From Ensifer adhaerens (GTDB lineage Bacteria > Pseudomonadota > Alphaproteobacteria > Rhizobiales > Rhizobiaceae), in contig NZ_PNFP01000023.1 in NCBI RefSeq assembly GCF_002940685.1, forward strand, positions 1 to 64,000: a stretch of DNA of 64,000 bases, given 5' to 3'. Position 1 is the first letter of the stretch. Each line of letters begins with the position of its first letter. Below, piece by piece: positions 16,086 to 24,984 of this stretch. The notes under the pieces were generated by a model. It saw only the letters and a program-made list of their open reading frames with translations. It had not been told where the DNA came from and searched no databases. Made by a program: the position numbers and the translations under genes.

Positions 16086-18182
16086 CTATTCGGCAGACAC
16101 ACCAACTTCGACGGGGTCGGGCACGGTCGCGCTGAAAATGTCCATGACGTTGCGGCGCTTGGTCGGGGACTGGTCACCGAGCTTCTCAGCCATCGTCCCG
16201 ACCACTTCCTTGAGCCGCGCGGCCTTTGGTGACAGGCCGTCTTCAATCGCCTTTATCCGGGCTTCCATGGCCGCAAGGCTTGCAGACGCTTCAGCCTCCA
16301 TCTTGGCAGGCGCCGGCTTTGGCTTTGGTCGCAGCGCGTTTTTGTTGACGGTTCGCTTGGCCGTGGAAGCAGTCTTCTCCAGTTGCGCATCGTCCAGTGT
16401 TGCGGCAACCGCCTCTATTGTAGCGGCCGCCTCTAGTTTCTCAGGTTCCGCGGGCTTCGGTGCGAGCACCTCCACGGAAGGATCTCCACCCCTCGCATAC
16501 TCCGGTGTCGTGGCCGGAACGGCTTTCGGGGGCAGATATTCGACCTCCGGCACCTGCGGGATGTTGCCTTGAGAAAAAGCTTCCGCCGATTTGAATGGCT
16601 GCGTTGCGAAGAACCGTAGCTTTTCACCGAAGATCGGCCTTTGGCCCTCGATGAGCAGGATCATCCTGTTCTCCGGCATTTGCCGGACCTCCTGCGGCAT
16701 CATCAGATCCCGTTCGCGAATCTGTTCCACCTTCGTGCGGCGCGGCAGGCCCATCAATTCGATCGTGCGCGATTCCGACTGATAACGGATCGTGCGCTTT
16801 CCGAGCGCGCGGGATGCATATTCGGCTGTGGCCTGGTCGTTGGCGCCGAGGACGAGCTGGTAGCCGCAATTGCCGAGCAGGGAATGCCGGGACGTTTCGC
16901 CGTAGATCTCGTCGAGGTTTTTCAGGTCCTGAATTATGAAGGCGAGCTTGATGTTGTAGCCGGCGACGTAGGGCAGCTTCGTCATGATTTCGTCCATCCG
17001 CTTCAACTGCCGGAACTCGTCGAGGAGGAAATAGACCGAAAGGGAGCCGGGATCGTGCTCGAGCGTCAGGATGTCCATCACTTGCTGAACGAACAGTGTA
17101 AGGAGAGGGCGCAGCAAGGTTATGTCGGTGATGTTCGGCGCCAGGTAGATCGAGATCGGCCGGCGTTTCATCGCGCGCAAATCCATGTCGGTGACATTTG
17201 TCGCCGCAATGATCCGCTCATTCTTGAAAGGCCGCATCGCCTTCTGGATATCCAGAAGCGCCGAGGCGGCCGCGCGTTCCGAGAGAGCGATATAGGAATT
17301 GAAGCTCTCGACGGTGAACTTCGAGAGGTACGGCTCTTTTTCCTTGATGTACTTCATCAGCGTCTGCAGATCGACGCCACTGTTGAAGAAGGAATTGACC
17401 TCGCCGAGTGTGCGCCGATCCTTGTAGAAGGCGCTTTCCGTGATGTAGCTGATGACGCCGGCAAGGACCTGCTGCGCCGTCGCTTGCCAGACGGAGTTTT
17501 CCGAGCCCACGTTTTCGGGCACCAGGATGCTGGCGATGTTTTGGATATCAGTGGTGCGATTGCCGCGCTCGGTCCGGACGAAATCGAGCGGATTGTAGCG
17601 GTTGGTCGTTTCCGAACCCGGCGCGAATAGGAAGACCTGACTGCCATTCTGACGGCGATAGCCCGCGGTCGCCTTGAAAACTTCGCCCTTGAGATCGGTG
17701 ACTATCATCGAACCTTCGTGCATGAGGGCGTTCGGGATGACATAGCCCGCGCCTTTGCCGGACCGCGTTGGGCCGATGATCAGGTGATGCCGATCGTCCT
17801 TGGTGCGGAGGATGCTGCGCCCTATCCGGCCAAAGATGTGGCCTTTTTTGCGAAACCATTTGCCGCGCCGAAGCGAGGCGATGTCCTGAAACGCTGCATC
17901 GCCCAAGGGGCTGCTTGTCGGCTTCAGGCCGATGTATGCGATTAGGGCGGCGACGATCAACGCCGGCACCATGGAACCAAGCGCGACCTTCTGCAGGGCG
18001 GGGCTCGAGCGATAAATCCAGAACTGCTGAATGGGAACAAAAGGGTTGTTTGTGATCGTCTCTTCGAGGACCCGCCCGTCCTTGTAGAACAGCTGCAGAC
18101 CCAGGCCGTATCCAAGCATCCAGACGGCGAAGGCTATCCCGACGCAGAAGAGCAGAAAAAAGGCCTGCAGCCCCTTCGTCAT
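16086..18182 (-). CDS. virD4: VirD4/TraG-type coupling protein
   Basis: 698 residues. Two N-terminal membrane spans (residues ~8-32 and ~70-87), then the cytosolic ATPase with Walker A LIIGPTRSGKGAG (137-144 core) and SVYFLLDEFRQLKRM Walker B. The last ~150 residues are Ala/Pro/Lys-rich and coiled, a plasmid-specific tail. It links the relaxase-DNA complex to the VirB channel at the inner membrane. The start overlaps the virB11 stop as ATGA; it is the last gene of the virB operon. Confidence 0.95.
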   Translation of the reverse strand: MTKGLQAFFLLFCVGIAFAVWMLGYGLGLQLFYKDGRVLEETITNNPFVPIQQFWIYRSSPALQKVALGSMVPALIVAALIAYIGLKPTSSPLGDAAFQDIASLRRGKWFRKKGHIFGRIGRSILRTKDDRHHLIIGPTRSGKGAGYVIPNALMHEGSMIVTDLKGEVFKATAGYRRQNGSQVFLFAPGSETTNRYNPLDFVRTERGNRTTDIQNIASILVPENVGSENSVWQATAQQVLAGVISYITESAFYKDRRTLGEVNSFFNSGVDLQTLMKYIKEKEPYLSKFTVESFNSYIALSERAAASALLDIQKAMRPFKNERIIAATNVTDMDLRAMKRRPISIYLAPNITDITLLRPLLTLFVQQVMDILTLEHDPGSLSVYFLLDEFRQLKRMDEIMTKLPYVAGYNIKLAFIIQDLKNLDEIYGETSRHSLLGNCGYQLVLGANDQATAEYASRALGKRTIRYQSESRTIELMGLPRRTKVEQIRERDLMMPQEVRQMPENRMILLIEGQRPIFGEKLRFFATQPFKSAEAFSQGNIPQVPEVEYLPPKAVPATTPEYARGGDPSVEVLAPKPAEPEKLEAAATIEAVAATLDDAQLEKTASTAKRTVNKNALRPKPKPAPAKMEAEASASLAAMEARIKAIEDGLSPKAARLKEVVGTMAEKLGDQSPTKRRNVMDIFSATVPDPVEVGVSAE

Positions 18183-19201
18183 GTCTCATCTCGGGCAAAG
18201 AAGATTTCGGAGACGCCGCGCTTGCCGCCTTCACGGCGGAGCTGGATGACGATCGGGATGACCATCTGGATATAGGACATCAGGTCCTGCTTGGAAAAAC
18301 CAGCCGACATGCCAGCTTGTTGCATCATCATGGCGAGCTGTTCGTAGGCACCCAAGGGCGTATCCGCGTGAACGGTTGACATGCTGCCGGGATGGCCGGT
18401 GTTGATTGCGCGCAGGAACGAGAACGCTTCCGCGCCCCGAATTTCGCCGACAAATAGACGATCCGGCCGCATGCGCAGCGATGACTCAAGGAGGTTTTGA
18501 ATGGTCACGTCCGCGGTGCCCTGATCACCCTTCGACGCGATCAGGTGGACCGTATTCGGCTGGGGCGGGAACAACTCGCGTGTGTCTTCGAGGGTGATAA
18601 TCCGCTCATGGGGATCCACACTCTTCAGGCAAGCATTGAGGAAGGTCGTCTTGCCCGATGAGGTGCCGCCGCTGATCAGAATTGAGACCCGCTTTGTGAT
18701 CGCGGTATGAATGAAATCGTAGATCCGGCTCGCGCGCAGATGCCCGATCAGTTCCCGGTCAATGTCATTGAGGCCGCCGACGGCAACTGAGACTTTGTCG
18801 AGCGAGCCGTTGTCGCGGTACTGATCGAGCGTGAAGTTGTTCACCACCTGCTTGCGGATCGAAATCGAGCCACCGTCTGGGGCGGCCGGCGGCAGGACGA
18901 TTTGAATACGTTCGCCGGTTGGAAGTGCGGCGCTGAGGATCGGTTTGGAGCGACTGATGAACTGATTGGTCGCCGCCGCAACGCGCTCGCCGATGTTCTG
19001 GATCTCATCGATCGTCAGAGTGTCGATCAAATGGTGCTCCATGTGATCAGTCCCGAACCGCTCCACATAGACGTACCCCGGCTTGTTGATGGCGATTTCG
19101 ACCACCTTGGGGTCATCCAGGAACTGCTTGATCGGTTCGAGGGCGCGATTGAGGAAGTAGTGGGGATCGCGTTTGATCGTGTTACCTGCCGCGACGTTCA
19201 C
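18179..19201 (-). CDS. virB11: VirB11 secretion ATPase
   Basis: 340 residues, GTG start inside the end of virB10 (20-base overlap). Walker A ISGGTSSGKTTFLNA, then HERIITLEDTRELF Asp box and RPDRLFVGEIRGAEAFSFLR Walker B region, all typical of VirB11/PulE-type hexameric ATPases that switch the channel between pilus assembly and DNA transfer at the inner membrane. Confidence 0.95.
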   Translation of the reverse strand: MNVAAGNTIKRDPHYFLNRALEPIKQFLDDPKVVEIAINKPGYVYVERFGTDHMEHHLIDTLTIDEIQNIGERVAAATNQFISRSKPILSAALPTGERIQIVLPPAAPDGGSISIRKQVVNNFTLDQYRDNGSLDKVSVAVGGLNDIDRELIGHLRASRIYDFIHTAITKRVSILISGGTSSGKTTFLNACLKSVDPHERIITLEDTRELFPPQPNTVHLIASKGDQGTADVTIQNLLESSLRMRPDRLFVGEIRGAEAFSFLRAINTGHPGSMSTVHADTPLGAYEQLAMMMQQAGMSAGFSKQDLMSYIQMVIPIVIQLRREGGKRGVSEIFFARDET

Positions 19202-20387
19202 GTTGGATCTCCTTCATCGCTTCGGTGACCGGATCGTCGTACATGGCGCTGAAATCGAGGTCCTGGCGCACGTAGACAAAAATTCGCTCGCCTTGGCTGA
19301 CGCTTATGGTGGGAGGAATGCGCAGGTTTTCACTGAGAACCGTATTGGCCATGTCGCTGAAGGTCTGCGCGATGGTCTCCCGCGCGATCTCTTCGCCCCG
19401 TGCGGCGTCATCGCTGTTGTTTGAGGCTTCCTGGCTGCCATATCCGGTCAGATAGCTGGCAGCGCCGCCGACAATAGAGAGCATGATCGATGCTCCGAAC
19501 CGCTCGCGGAACTTGTTGTCGACATGACCGGTCAATCCCGACCGGCCCAGGCTGTCCGTGCCGATTGAGTTGAGGCGCACGGAAACGCCATCATCGCGAA
19601 TAAGTCTGGTCCAGATGACGAAGATGCGTTTTTGTCCGCGGGTCACCTCCGACTGATATTCGCCAATCAGGCGCGTGCCGGTCGGGATCAGAACACGCCG
19701 GCCGTCGAAGGAATAGACATCCTGGGAGGTGATGGCGCGGATCTGGCCGGGCAGGTCGCTGTTGATGGCCGTCTCGAGGATGCCGGGAATCAAGCTTCCC
19801 TCCGGTATCATCGCGTCGATGCGCTCGATCTGCCGGGCCTTGGCCGTCCGGTCGGCAAGGCTCGCGGCCGCAGCCAAGTACTTGCTGTTGCGGTCCTCAC
19901 CGGCAACCGTCAGCCCGGTTTCGTCTTCGCCTGACAGGCTACCGTTACCGCTTCCGCTTCCCTTCTGGTCGAGCGAGATCAGGCCCGACTTGTAACGCTC
20001 GGGAAACGCTTCGACCTGTACAGCCTCGGGCGCTTCTTCAATAATCTCTGGCGGCGCTGGGACCTTGAATTCGGTCGTATCGACGGTTTCTTCGACCACC
20101 TCGGGAGGCGCCGGCAGGTTGATGACTTCTTGCTCGGGCTCTGGTTTCGGCTGCTCTTCGTCACGCACAAAGGACGGCGGCCGAAAAGTCGTCGTTTGAA
20201 ACTCCTCGTCGCTGTCAGCGACATCGCGCGGCTTTTCACCGGCCGTCGCAAGGACAAAGTAAGCGGCCACAGCGCCACTCAAGAGAAGGGCGGCCATGCC
20301 GAAAGTCTGGTTCCGTCCGGCGTTTCGGTTGCTGACCGCCGTTTCGTCAGCAGTCGTCATGGCTTCGAGTTCGGGGCTGCGCTTCAT
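19182..20387 (-). CDS. virB10: VirB10 core-complex protein
   Basis: 401 residues. One transmembrane helix near residues 28-47, a Pro/Glu-rich periplasmic stretch (KPEPEQEVINLPAPPEVVEE) and a C-terminal beta-barrel domain with VLIPTGTRLIGEYQSEVTRG and RIFVIWTRLIRDDG. VirB10 spans both membranes, linking inner-membrane ATPases to the outer-membrane pore. Start overlaps the virB9 stop as ATGA. Confidence 0.95.
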   Translation of the reverse strand: MKRSPELEAMTTADETAVSNRNAGRNQTFGMAALLLSGAVAAYFVLATAGEKPRDVADSDEEFQTTTFRPPSFVRDEEQPKPEPEQEVINLPAPPEVVEETVDTTEFKVPAPPEIIEEAPEAVQVEAFPERYKSGLISLDQKGSGSGNGSLSGEDETGLTVAGEDRNSKYLAAAASLADRTAKARQIERIDAMIPEGSLIPGILETAINSDLPGQIRAITSQDVYSFDGRRVLIPTGTRLIGEYQSEVTRGQKRIFVIWTRLIRDDGVSVRLNSIGTDSLGRSGLTGHVDNKFRERFGASIMLSIVGGAASYLTGYGSQEASNNSDDAARGEEIARETIAQTFSDMANTVLSENLRIPPTISVSQGERIFVYVRQDLDFSAMYDDPVTEAMKEIQRERRGR

Positions 20388-21196
20388 TCGTTTCCGCTCC
20401 TCCTGCGTTTCGTCGCTTGGGTGTCATGAGCCGGACTGAGAATGTCCGGATCCGGAGCACCGAAGTCGGGCTTGCGAAGGTTGAAGATGCAGGTCCACTG
20501 GTTGCCGTCGCGGAGCGTAAATTGTGTCGCGACACCGTCGACGACGATGTATTCGCCTTCCTTGCGGAAATTGCGCAGCGTCTCGGAGAAGTCCGACTGC
20601 ACGGCAAAAATTGCCGGCACGCGGCTACCGAACTTAAAGAAGGTCTTCTTCCCGTCATCGAAGATCATGGTGGGCTTCAACGCCGGGTCGCCTGAAAACG
20701 AATAGTCGATGTTGACGTTGGCCTTGTCGATATTCGCCATGTCCGGGTTTGCAGCTCGGTACTCCGCTTCTCTGCGGAGTGAGGCGTTCAGGTCCTTCTC
20801 TGGGTAGACGAACCGGATGCCGAAGACCTGTTTGCCGTCGGTCGGCGCATGGTCGTTGAGTTCAAGGAAATAGATCCTCTTTGTCGTCACAACGTTCATG
20901 TTGGTGGCGACGTTCTTCGCGATCGGCTTCACGAAGAGGATGTTCCCCTTTTCGGACGGGGCAACCTGCCAGCTATCGGTGTCGCCGAGCGAAATCGTTT
21001 CGAATTTCTCGTCCTCATCAAAGATGATCATGGTGGAGATGCCATAGGTGGCAGAAACCTTGACCACATTGTTCGACTGGTAGACGACGCTGGTGACACG
21101 TGAATCCAGCGAGCCCGGTCGCGGTGCCTGCGCGGCATGGACGTGAGTCATCACAGCGGCCGTGAAGGCCGCAGAAAGCAGGAGACGTTTGATCAC
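20384..21196 (-). CDS. virB9: VirB9 outer-membrane core protein
   Basis: 270 residues, GTG start overlapping the virB8 stop (GTGA). Signal peptide ending near VHAAQAPRPG; N-terminal domain DSRVTSVVYQSNNVVKVSAT, C-terminal beta domain NIDYSFSGDPALKPTMIFDD and the final GVATQFTLRDGNQWTCIFN. Forms the outer-membrane ring with VirB7 and VirB10. Confidence 0.93.
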   Translation of the reverse strand: MIKRLLLSAAFTAAVMTHVHAAQAPRPGSLDSRVTSVVYQSNNVVKVSATYGISTMIIFDEDEKFETISLGDTDSWQVAPSEKGNILFVKPIAKNVATNMNVVTTKRIYFLELNDHAPTDGKQVFGIRFVYPEKDLNASLRREAEYRAANPDMANIDKANVNIDYSFSGDPALKPTMIFDDGKKTFFKFGSRVPAIFAVQSDFSETLRNFRKEGEYIVVDGVATQFTLRDGNQWTCIFNLRKPDFGAPDPDILSPAHDTQATKRRRSGNE

Positions 21197-21888
21197 TTAT
21201 CGCCTCCGGGTGTCACCGTCTCTTGATCACGACGGTAGTTGTAGACCTGGAAGCCCAGCGGATTTTCGAAGCGCCATTCATTGGTCGCAGGCGTGTCCGT
21301 GTAGCGATAGCGGACGACCGAAATAAAATGCCGGGTGATGGAGTCGGTGTCGGACTTCTCGGTCGTCGAAAAACGCACCAGAGCCGTGCTCGCATTGGAG
21401 AAGGTCACGGACTTGATATCGACGGTGACACTCTTGTTTTTGCCCAAGGCTCTCGCCGGGTTATTCGGGTTTGCCGCGCTATAGAGCTCCTGAAGCTCAC
21501 GAGCCGCGTCGCCCGTAGAGAGCAGAGCGGCGATGCTGAAGTTCTGCTCAATCGCAAAGGGATCATAGCCTTCACGCGAACGAATATAGCGTACGACATT
21601 GGCCTGAGTGACCGCCTGTTGATCCGTGAGGTTTGCCGCCCGCGTCAGGCCGGTCTTGACCTCCATAAAGCCGGTGTTCTTGTCAACCTCGACGATGTAC
21701 GGTTCGAAACTCTTCAGCGGCACGAGCATCACCAGCGCCGTCAAGGAGAGCAAGGTAATCGCACCGAAAATCGTCGTGACGAACCAAGCGAGCGTGCGTG
21801 ACCGCTTGGCCTTCTTTACGATCTCCTGTTCCCACCGATCGCCGTCCTGGAAGTAGCTTCGAAGAACTGCTTCATTCGCATCTGCCAT
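21193..21888 (-). CDS. virB8: VirB8 inner-membrane assembly factor
   Basis: 231 residues from ATG 21888 (MADANEAVLRSYFQDGDRWE); a longer in-frame reading only adds a basic stretch without a ribosome site. One membrane helix (WFVTTIFGAITLLSLTALVM), then the NTF2-like periplasmic domain with YNPNNPARALG-type motif here as NPNNPARALG. Nucleates T4SS assembly. Confidence 0.93.
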   Translation of the reverse strand: MADANEAVLRSYFQDGDRWEQEIVKKAKRSRTLAWFVTTIFGAITLLSLTALVMLVPLKSFEPYIVEVDKNTGFMEVKTGLTRAANLTDQQAVTQANVVRYIRSREGYDPFAIEQNFSIAALLSTGDAARELQELYSAANPNNPARALGKNKSVTVDIKSVTFSNASTALVRFSTTEKSDTDSITRHFISVVRYRYTDTPATNEWRFENPLGFQVYNYRRDQETVTPGGDK

Positions 21889-21925
21889 TCGTCTAGCCCT
21901 TAAACCTAAGCCTTGCGTTCGCGCC

Positions 21926-22954
21926 TCACCGAGGCGTGCTGTTGCTGCTGATGCGGTTCTGCATCGCCTCAGCAGCGGCATTTCGAATATTGGTCCTCAT
22001 CCCTTCATGAGTGCGCGTCCTTGCCTGCACGCCGGCATTGCCGACGGCTCCGGCAAGCTTTTGGCCTCCCGACAGCGCCGATATGGGTGCGGAGATTCCC
22101 GCAAATCGACCGACCGCACGGGCTACATTGCCGAGCCCTGCGGCAACACCACCGGTGATGCCTTGCGCGAGAACCTGAATGTTGAAGAGGACAAACGCGC
22201 CGGCGGCACACAGCAGCAGGAAAGCCGAAATGTCGCTGAGCTGGAGGCGTCGCTGGTTTGCGGCGTCGGTGACCGTCGTCAATTCTGGGTCCATAGCTGC
22301 GATCAGGAATGCCGCCACGACATAAACGAACAGCGGGATCAGCGCATACATCAGCACCTGCTGGAACCAGGCGACACCCAAGCCGCGCGTCTGTTCGAAC
22401 AGCATGCAGCCTATGAAGATCGGCGCGGTCCCGATCAGCACCCACATCATCACCTTGGCGAGCAGCAAGATCGCCAGCGCCACGGCAATGAAAACGCCAA
22501 CGGCAAACATGATCAGGAAGCCGACCATAGACGGCAGCACCGAGAAGTAGCCGGACTGCTCGGCAAACGCGGAGGCCGCTTCGTTGGCGGTTCTCCAGAT
22601 CATCGACAGGCCATTTGTCGGTTCGGTGATGCCGGTTCCGGTCGCGGTGAGGATCGCCCGACCGACATCTTCCGGCGTGTTGTTCATCCAAGAGTAGAAA
22701 AGCGTGTTGAAGTAGCCCCACTCCCTGATCAGCGCCAGGATGATCAGCATTCGGGACACGCGACCGATGATTTCAGCGACGCTGACGCGTGCGGTTCCCA
22801 TGAAGAGCTGCAGCCCGTAATAGGCCACATAGGCAATGAACATGATGGTGAGCAGCGGCAACACCTCGTCGGCCACGATCCCGTAGGCTCTGGAGGAGAA
22901 ATTCGCACCGGTTTGTTCAATTCTCTCGAGCAGCTCGCCTAAGAAATCCTGCAT
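21926..22954 (-). CDS. virB6: VirB6 polytopic channel protein
   Basis: 342 residues with five or six predicted membrane spans (VLPLLTIMFIAYVAYYGLQ, MVGFLIMFAVGVFIAVALAI, KVMMWVLIGTAPIFIGCMLF, LMYALIPLFVYVVAAFLIAA, SAFLLLCAAGAFVLFNI) and the conserved central WFQQVL after GTAPIF. C-terminal polar tail. Inner-membrane channel component. Confidence 0.92.
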   Translation of the reverse strand: MQDFLGELLERIEQTGANFSSRAYGIVADEVLPLLTIMFIAYVAYYGLQLFMGTARVSVAEIIGRVSRMLIILALIREWGYFNTLFYSWMNNTPEDVGRAILTATGTGITEPTNGLSMIWRTANEAASAFAEQSGYFSVLPSMVGFLIMFAVGVFIAVALAILLLAKVMMWVLIGTAPIFIGCMLFEQTRGLGVAWFQQVLMYALIPLFVYVVAAFLIAAMDPELTTVTDAANQRRLQLSDISAFLLLCAAGAFVLFNIQVLAQGITGGVAAGLGNVARAVGRFAGISAPISALSGGQKLAGAVGNAGVQARTRTHEGMRTNIRNAAAEAMQNRISSNSTPR

Positions 22955-22968
22955 CGTGGCAATCGTCC

Positions 22969-23196
22969 TTATTCAGCCGTCATTGCGTCGATCGCTGCAA
23001 TGGCAGCTGCGGCGTCGCCGTTGATGCTCATCATTGGGCCACATTCGGGCCGTGGATCCGGAGCGTAGGAGCTGAGGTTCGCAGGTCTCTTGCACGGCGC
23101 GGTCTTTTCCTTCGCCGCGGTACCGCAGCCGGCGAGGCCGGCCGCGATCAGCAGAGGAAAAAGCACCTTCGCTGGTATGGTGATTTTACTGGTCAC
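22969..23196 (-). CDS. Small lipoprotein, Eex- or VirB7-like
   Basis: 75 residues, GTG start overlapping the end of virB5 by 11 bases. Lipoprotein signal with lipobox LAGC, leaving a ~50-residue Cys-containing mature peptide. It lies between virB5 and virB6, the place of entry-exclusion (eex) lipoproteins in IncN/IncW systems, but no separate virB7 exists between virB6 and virB8, so it may instead serve as VirB7. The sequence alone does not decide. Confidence 0.7.
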   Translation of the reverse strand: MTSKITIPAKVLFPLLIAAGLAGCGTAAKEKTAPCKRPANLSSYAPDPRPECGPMMSINGDAAAAIAAIDAMTAE

Positions 23197-23890
23197 TGTA
23201 GCTGAGGGCCTTCTTGGAGTTGGAGATGTCGGTCAAGCGCCTTTGGTTGTCGGCCTGGAGAGACGACACGGCACCATTCATCACGCCGATCAGTTCATTG
23301 ATCGTCAGCCCGGCTTGCACCTGAAGCTGTGTGTTCTGGTCGATGGAACCCTTGATATCCTTGGCCTGGCCGACATTCGCGCCCGCCTGCTCAAAGGAAG
23401 TCCGGCGGGTTTGCACTGCCTGCTGAGAACCCGTCACGAGGGCGGCGACACCAAGGACGGTGTTCACCATCTCCTCATACGACTTGTCGCCCGAAAACGA
23501 GCTGTCCGTCTGGCCGGACAGATTTTTCACCAGTTGCAGGCCGTTGATGAAGGTCGTTGCAACCTTGGCGACATCGCCGCCCATACCGCCGAAGTTTGGA
23601 ACGCCACCCGACATCAGGCTGTCGAACGAAGGCACCTGCGAGACGCTAAAGCCGTTGCCGATGGCCAGATTTTGCATCTGGTTGGCGTCGCTTCCGCGGT
23701 CGCCGGTGACAGCCTGGAGGGTTTCCTGAACCGTTTGCAGCACTTGCCTGTTGGTGCCGAGGATATCGTCAGTTGTCTTCGACGTCCTCTCAGCGATCTC
23801 AAGGTTGGCAGCGTCGATCACCGGGACTTGCGCGACAGCCGAGGACGCAAGGGCCGCCGCCGAGTACGCCGCCAAAATCAAACGTTTCAT
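23186..23890 (-). CDS. virB5: VirB5-like minor pilin
   Basis: 234 residues from ATG 23890 with GAGGAG upstream. Signal peptide ending SSAVAQ, mature start VPVIDAANLEIAERTSK. Helical, Gln/Asn-rich protein with long C-terminal helix (LQADNQRRLTDISNSKKALS), the VirB5/TraC layout. VirB5 sits at the pilus tip and mediates recipient contact. The mature N terminus shares QVPVID with the preceding lytic transglycosylase. Confidence 0.85.
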   Translation of the reverse strand: MKRLILAAYSAAALASSAVAQVPVIDAANLEIAERTSKTTDDILGTNRQVLQTVQETLQAVTGDRGSDANQMQNLAIGNGFSVSQVPSFDSLMSGGVPNFGGMGGDVAKVATTFINGLQLVKNLSGQTDSSFSGDKSYEEMVNTVLGVAALVTGSQQAVQTRRTSFEQAGANVGQAKDIKGSIDQNTQLQVQAGLTINELIGVMNGAVSSLQADNQRRLTDISNSKKALSYSDQ

Positions 23891-23901
23891 GGCAATTCTC
23901 C

Positions 23902-24984
23902 TCATTGAGCGTTCAACATCAGTTCTACTTTCTCCTCGCGCTCCCGCTTTTGGACGCAAGCTTTCTCAGCCGGGCTCCACTCCAGCCCTGCGCGGCCATC
24001 GCAAACACCGGTCGTTTCGCGCTCGTCGTTGTTCTCCTTGAAATCACTCGTGCGTGACGATCCAGACAGGCCGCTGAGACCAACCGCGTTACGGGAGTTC
24101 ATAAGATCCGCCATCGACGTGCCGAGGCGAATGACCTGGTTCATCATTTCGAGATTGGCGTTGCGGGCGCCGGAGTTATGGTCCCAACTGTCCTGGATCG
24201 TGCCGCTGGACATCGCGCTCAACTGTTGTAACCAGGACGCGACGTTGCCACTGCTTTCCCCGATCGCCTGCGACGTCGCCATGGAATTGATCGTGGCATC
24301 GCGCATGCCAGTGAAGGACGTCGATCCGCCACCATAATTCACCGGAATATCGGCAACCTCGGACCCGCCGAAAGCTGGAAGCCACTTTTGGGTAATGTTC
24401 GCGACATAGCCCTGCGTTTCCTTGAACGGAGGGATGCCACCATACTTTTGGACATTGCCTGGTCCCGCGTTATAGGCGGCCAGCGCCAGATTGGTGTTGC
24501 CGTTGAACCGGCGAAGCTGCTGTTTCAGGTAACGCGCACCGCCGCGAAGGTTCTGTTCCATGTTGTGCGGATCAACGCCGAGGTCTTTCGCCGTGCCAGG
24601 CATGAGTTGAGAAAGACCGATCGCGCCGACCGGCGATTTGGCGCAAGGATTGAACCGGCTTTCCTGATAGACGAGCGCCATGAAGAGGCTTTCATCAACG
24701 CCTTCCTCTTGAGCGACTCGCTTCACGAGCCCGACGATTTCTGGATTGGCGGTCGCCGCCGAGGCCGCGTTGCCACTTCTGCCGGGCCGATACATCGAGC
24801 AGGTCACGCTTTTGCTAATCGTGTGGCGGTCGCTATCCGTCTTCTCGATTTCAGTCGTGGTCGCGTCGCGTTGGGTGTCGGTTCCGAGAACCTCGTCATC
24901 GATGACCGGCACTTGTGAGAGCGCCGGTCCGGAAACACCGAGCCACAGCGCGGAGATTACCCCTAGAGCAGGACCATTCCTCAT
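23902..24984 (-). CDS. Lytic transglycosylase with VirB5-like N terminus
   Basis: 360 residues from ATG 24984 (GGGAG eight bases upstream; start overlaps the virB4 stop as ATGA). Signal peptide ending ALSQ, mature [15 protein letters not shown] as in VirB5, then an SLT domain: [20 protein letters not shown] (catalytic Glu in QESRF), [20 protein letters not shown] and [20 protein letters not shown]. The C-terminal ~150 residues are helical, with a Cys-containing [14 protein letters not shown] end. This is the second transglycosylase of the operon, besides the VirB1-like one, and presumably opens peptidoglycan for the channel. Confidence 0.85.
   Translation of the reverse strand: MRNGPALGVISALWLGVSGPALSQVPVIDDEVLGTDTQRDATTTEIEKTDSDRHTISKSVTCSMYRPGRSGNAASAATANPEIVGLVKRVAQEEGVDESLFMALVYQESRFNPCAKSPVGAIGLSQLMPGTAKDLGVDPHNMEQNLRGGARYLKQQLRRFNGNTNLALAAYNAGPGNVQKYGGIPPFKETQGYVANITQKWLPAFGGSEVADIPVNYGGGSTSFTGMRDATINSMATSQAIGESSGNVASWLQQLSAMSSGTIQDSWDHNSGARNANLEMMNQVIRLGTSMADLMNSRNAVGLSGLSGSSRTSDFKENNDERETTGVCDGRAGLEWSPAEKACVQKREREEKVELMLNAQ

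Noticed and set aside
16641-17630. Plus-strand frame of 329 codons inside virD4
   Set aside because: Antisense to well-conserved VirD4 sequence, typical high-GC shadow frame.
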